This document shows positions 17,815 to 26,294 of a stretch of 64,000 nt of DNA, one piece after another (the first letter of the stretch is position 1; every line of letters starts with the position of its first letter). The notes beneath the pieces were generated by a model. That model ran no database searches, had not been told where the DNA came from, and worked only from the letters and a program-made list of their open reading frames with translations. This DNA comes from Vibrio barjaei (GTDB lineage: Bacteria > Pseudomonadota > Gammaproteobacteria > Enterobacterales > Vibrionaceae), in the NCBI RefSeq assembly GCF_001639065.2, contig NZ_LQXO02000009.1, forward strand, positions 1 through 64,000, written 5' to 3'. The translations under genes were made by a program, and so were the position numbers.

Positions 17815-19581
17815 TTACGCTTTTAAGTCTAGCATCAAGGCTAGCAGCTCCCGTTTTTCTTCGACTGATAAGCCGACACTTCTTTCTTTGGCCTGCAGGT
17901 TTTCAATTTGTTTTTCAATGCACTGAGACAATATTTTGTCCAATGAATCGATAAATATGTCTTCTTGGTTGTCGTCGTCAAGCGGAATAACCCAACTTGC
18001 GAGACGAGACAGAAGTGCCTCATTGTTACTACCACGCCACTGTTCTAATAACTGGCCTGTAGTCATATGGGGATGCGCTTGACATTTATCAACCACTTCC
18101 ACGAATAAATTCAACCCCGGTAATGATAAATCTCTTACCGTTGAGAGGTCAGGTACCATTTCAGCATAGCTCGGATTTTGCAAAAGGAGAGCTATCACTT
18201 CACGCATTGGTGTGCGTTTAATCTCTTTATGAGGCTGAGCTCGCGTTTCTTGTTGACCTTGTCGGTCAATTAGTTGCTGAAGCTGCCTTTCATCAACAAG
18301 CCCAAGTTTGCGTCCGAGAAGTTCTCTCAAGTATAGACGCAGGGTTCCACCTGGCACTTTATCGATGAGCGGAACGGCTAGCGTACTAAGCTTCGCCATA
18401 CCTTCTTTTGTTCGACTATCTACTTGCTGCATTAGCGAGGAGAACATAAAGTCAGAGAGAGGCATTGCATTTTGTACTTCAGTTTCAAATGCCTCTTTAC
18501 CGTTTTGACGAATGAAGGAATCGGGATCCTCACCATCCGGCAAAAACATAAATTTTAGCTGTCGGCCATCGTTTAGATATGGCAAAGCATTTTCCATGGC
18601 GCGCCATGCTGCATCTCGTCCCGCTCGGTCACCATCGTAACAGCACACGACAGTGCTGGTTTGACGAAACAGGACCTGAAGGTGATCGCCTGTGGTTGAT
18701 GTACCGAGTGAGGCGACGGAGTAGTCAACACCGTATTGAGCTAAGGCAACCACATCCATATAGCCTTCAACCACCAAGATTTGTGGAGGTTCTCTATACG
18801 CCTGCAACACTTCATAAAGGCCATATAGCTCTTTGCCTTTATGGAAAATCGGTGTTTCAGGTGAGTTGAGATATTTAGGCGTGTCGTTACCAAGAACACG
18901 TCCGCCAAACCCAATCACTCTTCCGCGCCTGTCGCGGATTGGGAACATGATACGACCTCTAAATCGGTCGTATCGGTTACCTTTGTCGTTCTCAATAAGC
19001 ATACCGCCAGACACCAACATGTCTTGGGTAGCTTTTTGTTGACCGAAGTTCTTTCGAACACTGTCCCACTCGTCAGGCACATAACCAATGCCAAACTTTT
19101 GGACAATTTCTCCAGAGAGTCCACGACCCTTTAAGTACTCTATAGCGGCTTTATTTGCTGAAACTTTAAGCTGATCTCGATAGTACTGTCCGATCGTACC
19201 CATGAGATCATACAAAGATCGTTTCTGCTCACTATTGGCTGTAGGCCCTTTGGAAAAATTGCCTGAGCTGCCATTACGTTGTTCACGAGGGACATCTAAC
19301 CCAAGTGAAGCGGCCAGCTCTTCGATCGCCTCTACGAACTCAAGGCGTTCATATTCCATAAGAAAATCAATCGCATTACCGTGTACACCACAGCCAAAAC
19401 AATGATAAAACTGTTTCTCTTGGCTAACACTAAATGACGGAGTTTTCTCGTTATGGAAAGGGCAGCAAGCACCGTAGTTCTTGCCTTGTTTTTTCAGTTT
19501 TACGCGCGCATCAATGATGTCGACTATATCTAGACGAGCCAACAGATCATCAATAAAGCTACGAGGGATAATTCCTGCCAT
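17815..19581 (-). CDS. dnaG: DNA primase
   Basis: Primase makes RNA primers at the replication fork and docks on DnaB. The 588-residue protein has the N-terminal zinc domain CCPFHNEKTPSFSV...CFGCG (residues about 38-65), the RNA polymerase domain, the Toprim fold with VEGYMDVV (near 265) and DGDRAGRDA (near 310), and a C-terminal helicase-binding region (about 440-588). ATG has a good AAAAGG site. It sits 81 nt after yqeY with a hairpin between them that may hold down its expression. Confidence 0.98.
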   Translation of the reverse strand: MAGIIPRSFIDDLLARLDIVDIIDARVKLKKQGKNYGACCPFHNEKTPSFSVSQEKQFYHCFGCGVHGNAIDFLMEYERLEFVEAIEELAASLGLDVPREQRNGSSGNFSKGPTANSEQKRSLYDLMGTIGQYYRDQLKVSANKAAIEYLKGRGLSGEIVQKFGIGYVPDEWDSVRKNFGQQKATQDMLVSGGMLIENDKGNRYDRFRGRIMFPIRDRRGRVIGFGGRVLGNDTPKYLNSPETPIFHKGKELYGLYEVLQAYREPPQILVVEGYMDVVALAQYGVDYSVASLGTSTTGDHLQVLFRQTSTVVCCYDGDRAGRDAAWRAMENALPYLNDGRQLKFMFLPDGEDPDSFIRQNGKEAFETEVQNAMPLSDFMFSSLMQQVDSRTKEGMAKLSTLAVPLIDKVPGGTLRLYLRELLGRKLGLVDERQLQQLIDRQGQQETRAQPHKEIKRTPMREVIALLLQNPSYAEMVPDLSTVRDLSLPGLNLFVEVVDKCQAHPHMTTGQLLEQWRGSNNEALLSRLASWVIPLDDDNQEDIFIDSLDKILSQCIEKQIENLQAKERSVGLSVEEKRELLALMLDLKA

Positions 19582-19611
19582 AAAACCTTTTTACGAGAGT
19601 GAGATACAAAC

Positions 19612-19642
19612 AAGCCGTGCGTTCCAAAGGATAGCACGGCTT
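19612..19642 (-). terminator. Hairpin in the yqeY-dnaG gap (possible partial terminator)
   Basis: A perfect 9-bp inverted repeat AAGCCGTGC / GCACGGCTT with a 13-nt loop sits 30 nt upstream of dnaG. In E. coli a weak terminator in the rpsU-dnaG gap reduces dnaG expression. This hairpin occupies the matching place but has no long T-run (GTTTGTATC follows). Confidence 0.5.
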
Positions 19643-19662
19643 GCTGCAATTTGATTGGGAGA

Positions 19663-20106
19663 TTAAGCGAGTTTAGCGCGAACTAGACCACTTACTTTAC
19701 CCATATCTGCACGGCCTTGAATTTGTGGCTTAAGCACACCCATTACCTTACCCATGTCTTGCATGCCCGCAGCACCAGATTCCGTAATCGCACTTTCAAT
19801 CAGTGCAGATACTTCCTCGTCAGTCAGCGGTTGAGGCATAAAGTCCTCAAGTACGGCAATTTCAGCTTGCTCAGCTTCAGCAAGGTCTTGACGACCAGCT
19901 GCTTCAAATTGCGTAACAGAGTCGCGACGTTGTTTAACCATTTTAGTCAGCACAGCAAGAATGTCGTCTTCGCCCAGAGTAATCTGTTCGTCAACTTCAC
20001 GTTGCTTAATGGCGGCTAAAGCTAAACGAATAGTGCCAAGGCGCGGTTTGTCCTTGGCTTTCATCGCTAGTTTTTGCTCGTCTTTGAGTTTATCAATCAG
20101 AGCCAT
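19663..20106 (-). CDS. yqeY: GatB/YqeY domain protein
   Basis: A 147-residue helical protein of the YqeY family, related to the tail domain of the amidotransferase subunit GatB. Family features are the start LIDKLKDEQKLAMKAKDK and the C-terminal half with MGKVMGVLKPQIQGRADMGKVSGLVRAKLA-type sequence split by a helix. Its cellular role is not settled; tRNA-related functions are suggested for the fold. It lies 26 nt after rpsU and before dnaG, an arrangement seen in vibrios but not in E. coli. Confidence 0.92.
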   Translation of the reverse strand: MALIDKLKDEQKLAMKAKDKPRLGTIRLALAAIKQREVDEQITLGEDDILAVLTKMVKQRRDSVTQFEAAGRQDLAEAEQAEIAVLEDFMPQPLTDEEVSALIESAITESGAAGMQDMGKVMGVLKPQIQGRADMGKVSGLVRAKLA

Positions 20107-20132
20107 AACTTAAATCCTATTGGACCTAGTTA

Positions 20133-20348
20133 TTAGTACAGGCGAACGCGACGAGCGTTTTCGCGAGCTAGCTTCTTAGCGTGACGCTTTTGAGCTGCTG
20201 CTTTAGCGCGTTTGCGAACTGTAGTTGGTTTTTCATAGTGCTCACGACGACGCACTTCAGAAAGGATACCTGCTTTTTCGCAAGAGCGCTTGAAACGACG
20301 TAGTGCAACGTCGAACGGTTCGTTTTCACGTACTTTAACTACTGGCAT
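20133..20348 (-). CDS. rpsU: 30S ribosomal protein S21
   Basis: A 71-residue basic protein beginning [20 protein letters not shown] and ending [11 protein letters not shown], the full length of bacterial S21, which binds near the 3' end of 16S rRNA and helps translation initiation. It is the first gene of the rpsU-yqeY-dnaG-rpoD cluster, with an AGGTGAAAG site before ATG. Confidence 0.98.
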
Positions 20349-20470
20349 ATGCCTTTCACCTCAGGGGTTAACTATTCATTAATGCTGGCGCTTGTTTGTT
20401 AGGTCTAAGACGTTCCTATCGAAGTTCTTAGTTCTAAGCGATAAACCAGCTAGATCAAAAATGGTGCGGA

Positions 20471-20500
20471 ATTTTAATCCGATCAGATGGGCTTTGTAAA
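20471..20500 (-). promoter_or_regulatory. Candidate promoter of the rpsU-rpoD cluster
   Basis: On the minus strand TTTACA (20500-20495) and TAAAAT (20476-20471) are 18 bp apart, about 125 nt before the rpsU start. It lies in the 242-bp divergent region shared with tsaD. I saw no LexA box there. Confidence 0.5.
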
Positions 20501-20590
20501 GTACTTTGTCGTCTATCTCTTGTACAAAATTTGTTTGAGAGCCAATGACGAGGTAATATTGCGCCAATTTCGAAATATGTCGAGAACAAT

Positions 20591-21610
20591 ATGCGCATTT
20601 TAGGTATTGAAACCTCTTGTGATGAAACTGGCATCGCAATCTATGACGATGAGAAAGGATTGCTTTCGCATCAACTATATAGCCAAGTGAAACTGCACGC
20701 CGATTATGGTGGTGTGGTTCCTGAACTGGCGTCTCGTGATCATGTTAAAAAAACGATCCCGTTGATCAAAGCTGCATTAGCGGAAGCGAATTTAACACCA
20801 AAAGATATTGATGGTGTCGCGTATACCGCTGGTCCGGGTCTGGTTGGTGCACTATTGGTGGGTACTACGATTGGTCGAAGCATGGCGTACGCGTGGGGAG
20901 TTCCGGCTATTCCTGTACATCATATGGAAGGTCACCTGCTTGCCCCAATGTTAGAGGACAACCCACCGCCATTTCCATTTATTGCGCTTTTGGTCTCTGG
21001 TGGCCACAGTATGATCGTTGAAGTAAAAGGCATTGGTGAATATCAGATCCTTGGTGAGTCTATTGACGATGCTGCTGGTGAAGCCTTTGATAAAACCGCT
21101 AAATTGATGGGGTTGGATTATCCAGGCGGACCTTTGTTGTCTAAATTAGCTGACAAAGGCACACCGGGTCGATTTAAGTTCCCGCGTCCAATGACGGATC
21201 GTCCAGGTTTGGATATGAGTTTCTCTGGTTTGAAGACTTTTGCTGCGAATACAATCGCGGCCAATGATGATAGTGAACAAACCCGTGCAGATATCGCTTA
21301 TGCATTCCAAGAAGCGGTGTGCGATACACTGGCAATTAAATGCAAGCGTGCTCTAAAACAAACTGGTATGAAGCGCATTGTTATTGCCGGTGGAGTGAGT
21401 GCTAACAAATTCTTGCGTCAAGAGCTTGAAACCCTCGCGAACAAAATTGGAGGCGAAGTCTATTATCCTCGTACTGAATTTTGTACCGATAATGGTGCCA
21501 TGATAGCTTATGCCGGTATGCAGCGACTGAAAAATGGTGAAGCCGCTGAGCTCTCAGTAGAGGCTACGCCACGTTGGCCAATTGACCAACTAAAGCCGAT
21601 TAAAGCGTAA
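20591..21610 (+). CDS. tsaD: tRNA N6-adenosine threonylcarbamoyltransferase subunit TsaD
   Basis: TsaD, with TsaB and TsaE, transfers the threonylcarbamoyl group to A37 of ANN-decoding tRNAs. The 339-residue protein starts [14 protein letters not shown] (ASKHA fold). It shows the metal-binding [10 protein letters not shown] motif (histidines near 111 and 115), LLVSGGHS and AGGVSANK, all typical. It is transcribed away from rpsU, the arrangement found across gammaproteobacteria. Confidence 0.97.
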   Translation: MRILGIETSCDETGIAIYDDEKGLLSHQLYSQVKLHADYGGVVPELASRDHVKKTIPLIKAALAEANLTPKDIDGVAYTAGPGLVGALLVGTTIGRSMAYAWGVPAIPVHHMEGHLLAPMLEDNPPPFPFIALLVSGGHSMIVEVKGIGEYQILGESIDDAAGEAFDKTAKLMGLDYPGGPLLSKLADKGTPGRFKFPRPMTDRPGLDMSFSGLKTFAANTIAANDDSEQTRADIAYAFQEAVCDTLAIKCKRALKQTGMKRIVIAGGVSANKFLRQELETLANKIGGEVYYPRTEFCTDNGAMIAYAGMQRLKNGEAAELSVEATPRWPIDQLKPIKA

Positions 21611-21611
21611 A

Positions 21612-21638
21612 GAAAAGGTCACTTAGGTGGCCTTTTTT
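21612..21638 (+). terminator. tsaD terminator
   Basis: AAAAGGTCAC-TTAG-GTGGCCTTTTTT forms a 10-bp stem with one G-T pair and a T6 tail, immediately after the tsaD stop. Confidence 0.88.
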
Positions 21639-21721
21639 AACGACATATTTTAACAAAATAGCGAAAGTCTGTGACTTACTATCTATGTTAACCTGTTAAA
21701 AAACATAGGGAATGAACGAAT

Positions 21722-22534
21722 ATGAAACAATTCAAGGTTGATGGCCAAACCATGGCATATCAAGATGTGGGTCAAGGACCAGTAGTTCTTTTTGGTCACA
21801 GCTATTTGTGGGACAGTGCGATGTGGCAACCGCAAGTGCAAGCACTAAGCCAACACTATCGCTGCATTGTTCCAGACCTTTGGGCGCATGGCGAGTCCGA
21901 GGCAGCGCCAACTTCGATGTCGAATCTTAAAGATTACGCGCAACATCTCTTGGCGTTAATGGATGAGCTTGAAATTGATGAGTTTTCTATCGTTGGTTTG
22001 TCCGTTGGCGGGATGTGGGGCGCAGAGCTAACCGCATTAGCACCAGCGAGAGTCAAGAGCTTAGTCCTTATGGACACGTTTGTAGGTCTAGAGCCTGAAG
22101 TTGCTCATGCTAAATATTTCGCCATGCTAGCAACAATCACCGAGCTTAAAGCCGTGCCAGCACCGATTGTTGAAGCAGTGGTGCCACTGTTCTTTGCCAA
22201 TAATGCCAAACAGGTTAATGCTGAGCTTGTTGATGGTTTTGAAACTAAGTTGTCTGCATTAAGCGGTGACAGAGCGGTTGAAGTTGCAAGGATTGGTCGT
22301 ATGGTCTTCGGTCGACGTGATTTGTGCGATGAAATTGAGAAATTCGCGCTACCTGCTCTAGTCGCAGTCGGAGCAGAAGATAAGCCACGTCCGGTACTTG
22401 AATCGTATTTGATGAATGATTTGATTTCTGGCAGTGCGATCAATGTGATCCCAGAAGCTGGTCATATCAGTAATTTAGAGCAGCCAGAATACGTGACTGC
22501 CATGCTGACAGAGTTCTTAGCTCAGCATAGCTAA
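21722..22534 (+). CDS. Alpha/beta-fold hydrolase
   Basis: A 270-residue single-domain alpha/beta hydrolase with oxyanion segment FGHSYLWDS (near 25), nucleophile elbow GLSVGGMWG (Ser near residue 94), a probable acid near GAEDKPRP and the catalytic His in EAGHISNLEQP (near 248). No signal peptide. Relatives are often annotated as beta-ketoadipate enol-lactone hydrolase or 2-hydroxymuconic semialdehyde hydrolase, but no aromatic pathway genes are near, so the substrate is unknown. Transcribed alone, between tsaD and plsY. Confidence 0.85.
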   Translation: MKQFKVDGQTMAYQDVGQGPVVLFGHSYLWDSAMWQPQVQALSQHYRCIVPDLWAHGESEAAPTSMSNLKDYAQHLLALMDELEIDEFSIVGLSVGGMWGAELTALAPARVKSLVLMDTFVGLEPEVAHAKYFAMLATITELKAVPAPIVEAVVPLFFANNAKQVNAELVDGFETKLSALSGDRAVEVARIGRMVFGRRDLCDEIEKFALPALVAVGAEDKPRPVLESYLMNDLISGSAINVIPEAGHISNLEQPEYVTAMLTEFLAQHS

Positions 22535-22567
22535 CAGTGATAACTCTCCATGCTCGAATAGTGTTTA

Positions 22568-22592
22568 GCGGTGCCAATTGGCGCCGCTTTTT
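22568..22592 (+). terminator. Terminator of the alpha/beta hydrolase gene
   Basis: GCGGTGCC-AATT-GGCGCCGC is an 8-bp stem with one G-T wobble followed by TTTTT. It lies in the gap between convergent genes (hydrolase and plsY). Confidence 0.85.
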
Positions 22593-22612
22593 GCTATTTG
22601 GTTAGCTGCCAA

Positions 22613-23209
22613 CTACGAGATTTTTTTCTTACCAAGTTTGGGTTCACTTCCATCAAACAATCGGCGAATGTTTTGGTGATGCCTCAGTAAAATAAGACAG
22701 CTCAACATAGCAACAGGAAGTGTAAAGAGTGGTCTTGCCATCCAAGTGTAAACTGGTGCAAGCAAAACAGTGACGATGGCCGCTAAGGATGAATAACGAA
22801 AGATCACAGCAACCAGTAGCCAAGTGCCAGTGATAAGCCCGGTGAGATCCCAGCCGATAGGTGCAATCGCGCCAAGTGCGGTCGCGACTCCTTTTCCGCC
22901 TTTGAAGTGAAAGAAAATAGGGTACATGTGCCCAAGACACGCAGCAATCGCAATGACACCAAGAATGACAGGGTCGATCCCCAGATAGTAGCCACTCCAA
23001 ACCGGAATAGTACCTTTGAGCATATCGCACAATAGCACGCCCACCGCAGCCCCTTTGCCTCCAATACGAAGCACATTGGTAGCGCCTGGGTTATTTGAGC
23101 CTACTGTTCTTGGATCAGGTAATCGCAGCAAACGACAGATCAGCACTGCACTTGAGACTGAACCAAGTAAGTAAGCTGCGATGATCATAGCAAACGCTAA
23201 TGGGGTCAT
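22613..23209 (-). CDS. plsY: Acyl-phosphate:glycerol-3-phosphate acyltransferase PlsY
   Basis: Membrane enzyme that makes lysophosphatidic acid from acyl-phosphate and glycerol-3-phosphate, the first step of phospholipid synthesis. The 198-residue protein has about five transmembrane segments and the three cytoplasmic motifs of the family: [18 protein letters not shown] (near 38), the loop [14 protein letters not shown] (near 100) and the C-terminal [11 protein letters not shown] segment. It is divergent from folB, as in other vibrios and E. coli (ygiH/folB). Confidence 0.95.
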   Translation of the reverse strand: MTPLAFAMIIAAYLLGSVSSAVLICRLLRLPDPRTVGSNNPGATNVLRIGGKGAAVGVLLCDMLKGTIPVWSGYYLGIDPVILGVIAIAACLGHMYPIFFHFKGGKGVATALGAIAPIGWDLTGLITGTWLLVAVIFRYSSLAAIVTVLLAPVYTWMARPLFTLPVAMLSCLILLRHHQNIRRLFDGSEPKLGKKKIS

Positions 23210-23314
23210 TAGGCACCTTTTCGCAAGAAATTATCTAAGGGGACTGATATCATATCGAAAATAGTACGTTTTTTCCCAACAAATGGGTATCCGACCTCTA
23301 ATAAAGGACAAATC

Positions 23315-23674
23315 ATGGCATTGGATAAAGTATTTATAGAACAGCTTGAAGTCATTACTACTATTGGTGTTTATGACTGGGAACAAGAAATAAAACAAAA
23401 GCTTATATTAGATATTGAAATGGCTCACGACAATGCTCCAGCAGGAAAAAGCGACGATGTCATTGATGCATTAGATTACTCAAAGGTGAGCGAAGCCGTA
23501 CTCAACCATATTGAAAACGGTCGTTTTCTGCTGGTAGAAAGAGTTGCGGAAGAAATTGCTGAGTTAATTCAAACACAATTTTCTGTGTCTTGGGTGAAAA
23601 TTCGTTTAGCGAAACCGGGCGCAGTACCACAAGCGAAAAGTGTTGGCGTTGTCATCGAACGAGGCGAGGCATGA
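23315..23674 (+). CDS. folB: Dihydroneopterin aldolase
   Basis: Folate-pathway enzyme that splits dihydroneopterin to 6-hydroxymethyl-dihydropterin and glycolaldehyde. The 119-residue protein shows GVYDWEQEIKQKL with the conserved Glu (near 22), LDYSKV (near 53) and the lysine segment RLAKPGAVPQAKSVGV (near 100). It is translationally coupled (ATGA overlap) to the next gene, whose family acts on its product. Confidence 0.95.
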   Translation: MALDKVFIEQLEVITTIGVYDWEQEIKQKLILDIEMAHDNAPAGKSDDVIDALDYSKVSEAVLNHIENGRFLLVERVAEEIAELIQTQFSVSWVKIRLAKPGAVPQAKSVGVVIERGEA

Positions 23675-24153
23675 TTACTGCCTTTATTGGTGTTGGTTCT
23701 AATGTGGAGCGTGAAAAACATATTCGCGCTGCGTGCCACGAGCTATCGCTCATCGCTAGTAATTTAAAGATGTCGCCGGTGTATACGTGTGAATCTTTTG
23801 GTTTTTCGGGTAATGATTTCTACAACATGGTGGTTTGTTTAGAGACATCATTGAGCTTGGTTGAGCTTAGTGCGGCTCTGAAAGAGATCGAGGTTAAGTG
23901 GGGGCGAGATATTGATGCGGCTAAGTTTCAAAATCGCACCATAGATCTCGATATCTTGCTGTTTGGAAATGAAATCTCACAAAAAAAACCGCTCGTTCCA
24001 CGTGAAGACATTTTTAAATATTCATTTGTCACACAACCTCTGTATGATCTTGCTCCAGATTTGGTCATTCCAAATGATGAGCGCACACTCGGTCAGATCT
24101 TAGCGATGATTCCATCCCCTGTGGCTTTAAGAAGAATCGATTTTCAATTTTAG
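23671..24153 (+). CDS. HPPK-like protein (2-amino-4-hydroxy-6-hydroxymethyldihydropteridine pyrophosphokinase family), divergent
   Basis: A 160-residue FolK-family protein. The start at 23671 overlaps the folB stop by 4 nt and gives the usual HPPK opening TAFIGVGSNVEREKHI; a longer reading frame to 23590 lies inside folB. RTIDLDILLFG keeps the DLD metal-binding Asp pair. However, the segment before it is AKFQNRT instead of the usual RxGPRT, and the VPH motif is VPR. It may be a working second HPPK, a weak one or a relative with altered substrate. Vibrios normally also carry a standard folK elsewhere. Confidence 0.82.
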   Translation: MITAFIGVGSNVEREKHIRAACHELSLIASNLKMSPVYTCESFGFSGNDFYNMVVCLETSLSLVELSAALKEIEVKWGRDIDAAKFQNRTIDLDILLFGNEISQKKPLVPREDIFKYSFVTQPLYDLAPDLVIPNDERTLGQILAMIPSPVALRRIDFQF

Positions 24154-24166
24154 TTGGTAGTTAATA

Positions 24167-24970
24167 ATGAGTTATTTTGACGCCTTTATATTGGCCCTCA
24201 TTCAGGGACTTACTGAGTTTTTGCCTATCTCAAGTTCAGCTCACCTGATTTTACCTTCAGCGGTTCTAGGATGGGAAGATCAAGGTTTAGCCTTTGATGT
24301 GGCTGTGCACGTGGGTACCTTAGCTGCGGTGGTGCTCTATTTCCGCAAGGAAGTGGTTACCTTATTTGGTGCGTTATTCGGCTCTATTTTCAAAGGGGAG
24401 CGCAGCAAAGAGGCTAAGTTGGCTTGGATGATTGTCCTTGCAACTATTCCTGCGTGTATCTTTGGTTTGCTGATGAAGGACATCGTGGAACTGTATTTGC
24501 GCAGTGCTTATGTGATTGCGACAACGACAATAGTGTTTGGTTTGCTGCTATGGTGGGTGGATAAAAACTCCAAGCTAGCAGACGATGAATACCAAGCGGG
24601 TTGGAAGAAAGCGCTATTTATTGGCTTGGCACAAGCTTTGGCGATCATACCTGGTACTTCTCGCTCTGGTGCGACCATCACGGCGGCGTTGTATCTCGGA
24701 TTTACTCGCGAAGCGGCAGCGCGTTTCTCGTTTCTAATGTCTATCCCAATCATCACTTTAGCAGGTGCCTATCTGGGGTTAAAACTGGTTACAGGCTCTG
24801 AGCCCATTCATGTTGGTTTCCTGCTAACTGGCATCATCGTGTCTTTTATTAGCGCATACATTTGTATTCACTTTTTCCTAAAACTGATCTCAAGAATGGG
24901 TATGACACCATTTGTGATCTATCGATTGATTTTAGGTGTGGGCCTATTTGCGTTTTTACTGATGAGCTAA
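24167..24970 (+). CDS. uppP: Undecaprenyl-diphosphatase (bacitracin resistance protein)
   Basis: Inner-membrane phosphatase that recycles undecaprenyl pyrophosphate for cell-wall and surface polysaccharide synthesis. The 267-residue protein has about eight hydrophobic segments and both family motifs: [13 protein letters not shown] (near 18) and the phosphatase motif [10 protein letters not shown] (near 165). It is 14 nt after the folK-like gene, so probably in the folB operon. Confidence 0.96.
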   Translation: MSYFDAFILALIQGLTEFLPISSSAHLILPSAVLGWEDQGLAFDVAVHVGTLAAVVLYFRKEVVTLFGALFGSIFKGERSKEAKLAWMIVLATIPACIFGLLMKDIVELYLRSAYVIATTTIVFGLLLWWVDKNSKLADDEYQAGWKKALFIGLAQALAIIPGTSRSGATITAALYLGFTREAAARFSFLMSIPIITLAGAYLGLKLVTGSEPIHVGFLLTGIIVSFISAYICIHFFLKLISRMGMTPFVIYRLILGVGLFAFLLMS

Positions 24971-24975
24971 GACGA

Positions 24976-25005
24976 CAGAGTCTAAGCCTTAGGGCTTAGA
25001 CTCTG
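24976..25005. terminator. Perfect 13-bp palindrome at the convergent uppP/cca ends
   Basis: Arms CAGAGTCTAAGCC and GGCTTAGACTCTG with a TTAG loop start 6 nt after the uppP stop and contain the last seven or so codons and the stop of cca. Strong hairpin for either transcript, but only short T stretches flank it. Confidence 0.6.
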
Positions 25006-26208
25006 TTCTACGGCTTTAACACGACGCTTATCGAGTTCTTCTTTAATCGCTTGTCCTTTAAAACCATCTGTTATGATGTCTTGTACTTCAACACTGATTG
25101 CCGCTTGGTAAGCTTGCATGAAACGTTCAGCTTGTGGATATGGGGTGCTCTCCAGTCCTTTTCGTCCTTTATGGTCTGCTTCACAGCACACCAAGACTTG
25201 CTGTAATTTTTCGGGTTTACGCCACACATCGAGCTGACCAAAAATCTTAATGAAGGTTGCCGGCCTTAGCTCGGCCGCGCGATGAACGTTGGAGTGCTGA
25301 GCACAAACTGCAACAGCTAAATCACGGTATTCATTCGGTACACGTACGCGACTGCAAAGAGACTTTATGGCTTTTTGTCCAGTGTGCGTATGAAGCTTAT
25401 GACTTGGCCACTCTTCTGCAGGCGTTAGAGCTTTTCCGAGGTCATGGACTTGAGCGGCAAAACGGACGATTGGCGATGCGCTTAGCAAGGCGGCTTGCTG
25501 AGCAACCATCAGCGTGTGTATGCCCGTATCGATCTCAGGATGCCACTTTTCAGGTTGCGGAACACGAAACAACGCATCTAATTCTGGCAAAACAACTGCA
25601 AGAGCACCGCAGGAACGAAGTACATCTAAAAACACCTCAGGATGACGAGTTGTCAGTGATTTGTGCCACTCTTGCCAGACTCGTTCGGCGGTCAAGTGCT
25701 GCAATTCCCCATCGCTAACGATTGATTCCATTAAATCCATGGTTTCTGGAGCGACAGTAAATCCGAGGTGAGCAAGCTTGGCCGCGAAACGAGCGACACG
25801 CAGCACTCTAAGTGGATCTTCAACGAATGCCGGTGAGACATGACGTAACACTTTATTTTTTATGTCTTGCTTTCCGTTGTAAGGGTCAATAATACGTCCT
25901 GAACCGTCTTGTGCCATGGCGTTAATGGTAAGATCGCGGCGCATTAAGTCTTGTTCTAGAGTAACATCAGGCGATGAAAAGCATTCGAAACCGGTATAGC
26001 CTTTGCCAGCTTTGCGTTCAGTGCGAGCGAGAGCGTGTTCTTGTTTCGATTTAGGATGCAAGAAGACAGGAAATTCCTTACCTACAGCTTGAAAGCCGTC
26101 AGCCAACATTTGTTCTGGCGTTGCGCCAACCACGACCCAATCTTTGTCATAGACCTCAAGTTTAAGCAATTGGTCGCGTACTGCGCCCCCAACAAGATAG
26201 ACTTGCAA
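24982..26208 (-). CDS. cca: CCA-adding enzyme (multifunctional CCA protein)
   Basis: Adds or repairs the 3' CCA of tRNAs. The 408-residue class II nucleotidyltransferase has GGAVRDQLL (near 8), the metal Asp pair in YDKDWVVVG (near 22), RRDLTINAMAQD (near 90), ERVWQEW (near 178) and an HD phosphohydrolase domain (AAQVHDLGKALT, near 255; VCAQHSNVHRA). The length matches E. coli Cca, including the HD domain. Convergent with uppP. Confidence 0.96.
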   Translation of the reverse strand: MQVYLVGGAVRDQLLKLEVYDKDWVVVGATPEQMLADGFQAVGKEFPVFLHPKSKQEHALARTERKAGKGYTGFECFSSPDVTLEQDLMRRDLTINAMAQDGSGRIIDPYNGKQDIKNKVLRHVSPAFVEDPLRVLRVARFAAKLAHLGFTVAPETMDLMESIVSDGELQHLTAERVWQEWHKSLTTRHPEVFLDVLRSCGALAVVLPELDALFRVPQPEKWHPEIDTGIHTLMVAQQAALLSASPIVRFAAQVHDLGKALTPAEEWPSHKLHTHTGQKAIKSLCSRVRVPNEYRDLAVAVCAQHSNVHRAAELRPATFIKIFGQLDVWRKPEKLQQVLVCCEADHKGRKGLESTPYPQAERFMQAYQAAISVEVQDIITDGFKGQAIKEELDKRRVKAVEQSLSPKA

Positions 26209-26294
26209 ATTGGCTCCCCTTTTTCGTACTTAGCCGTTGGCATTCATCTGGCTCAATGGTACTTTGCTTTGACTGATATTGTAAGGTTGAATGG

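Noticed and set aside
25257..25718. 153-residue open frame on the plus strand
   Set aside because: Lies entirely antisense to the well-supported cca gene, and its composition looks like a mirror of cca codons.
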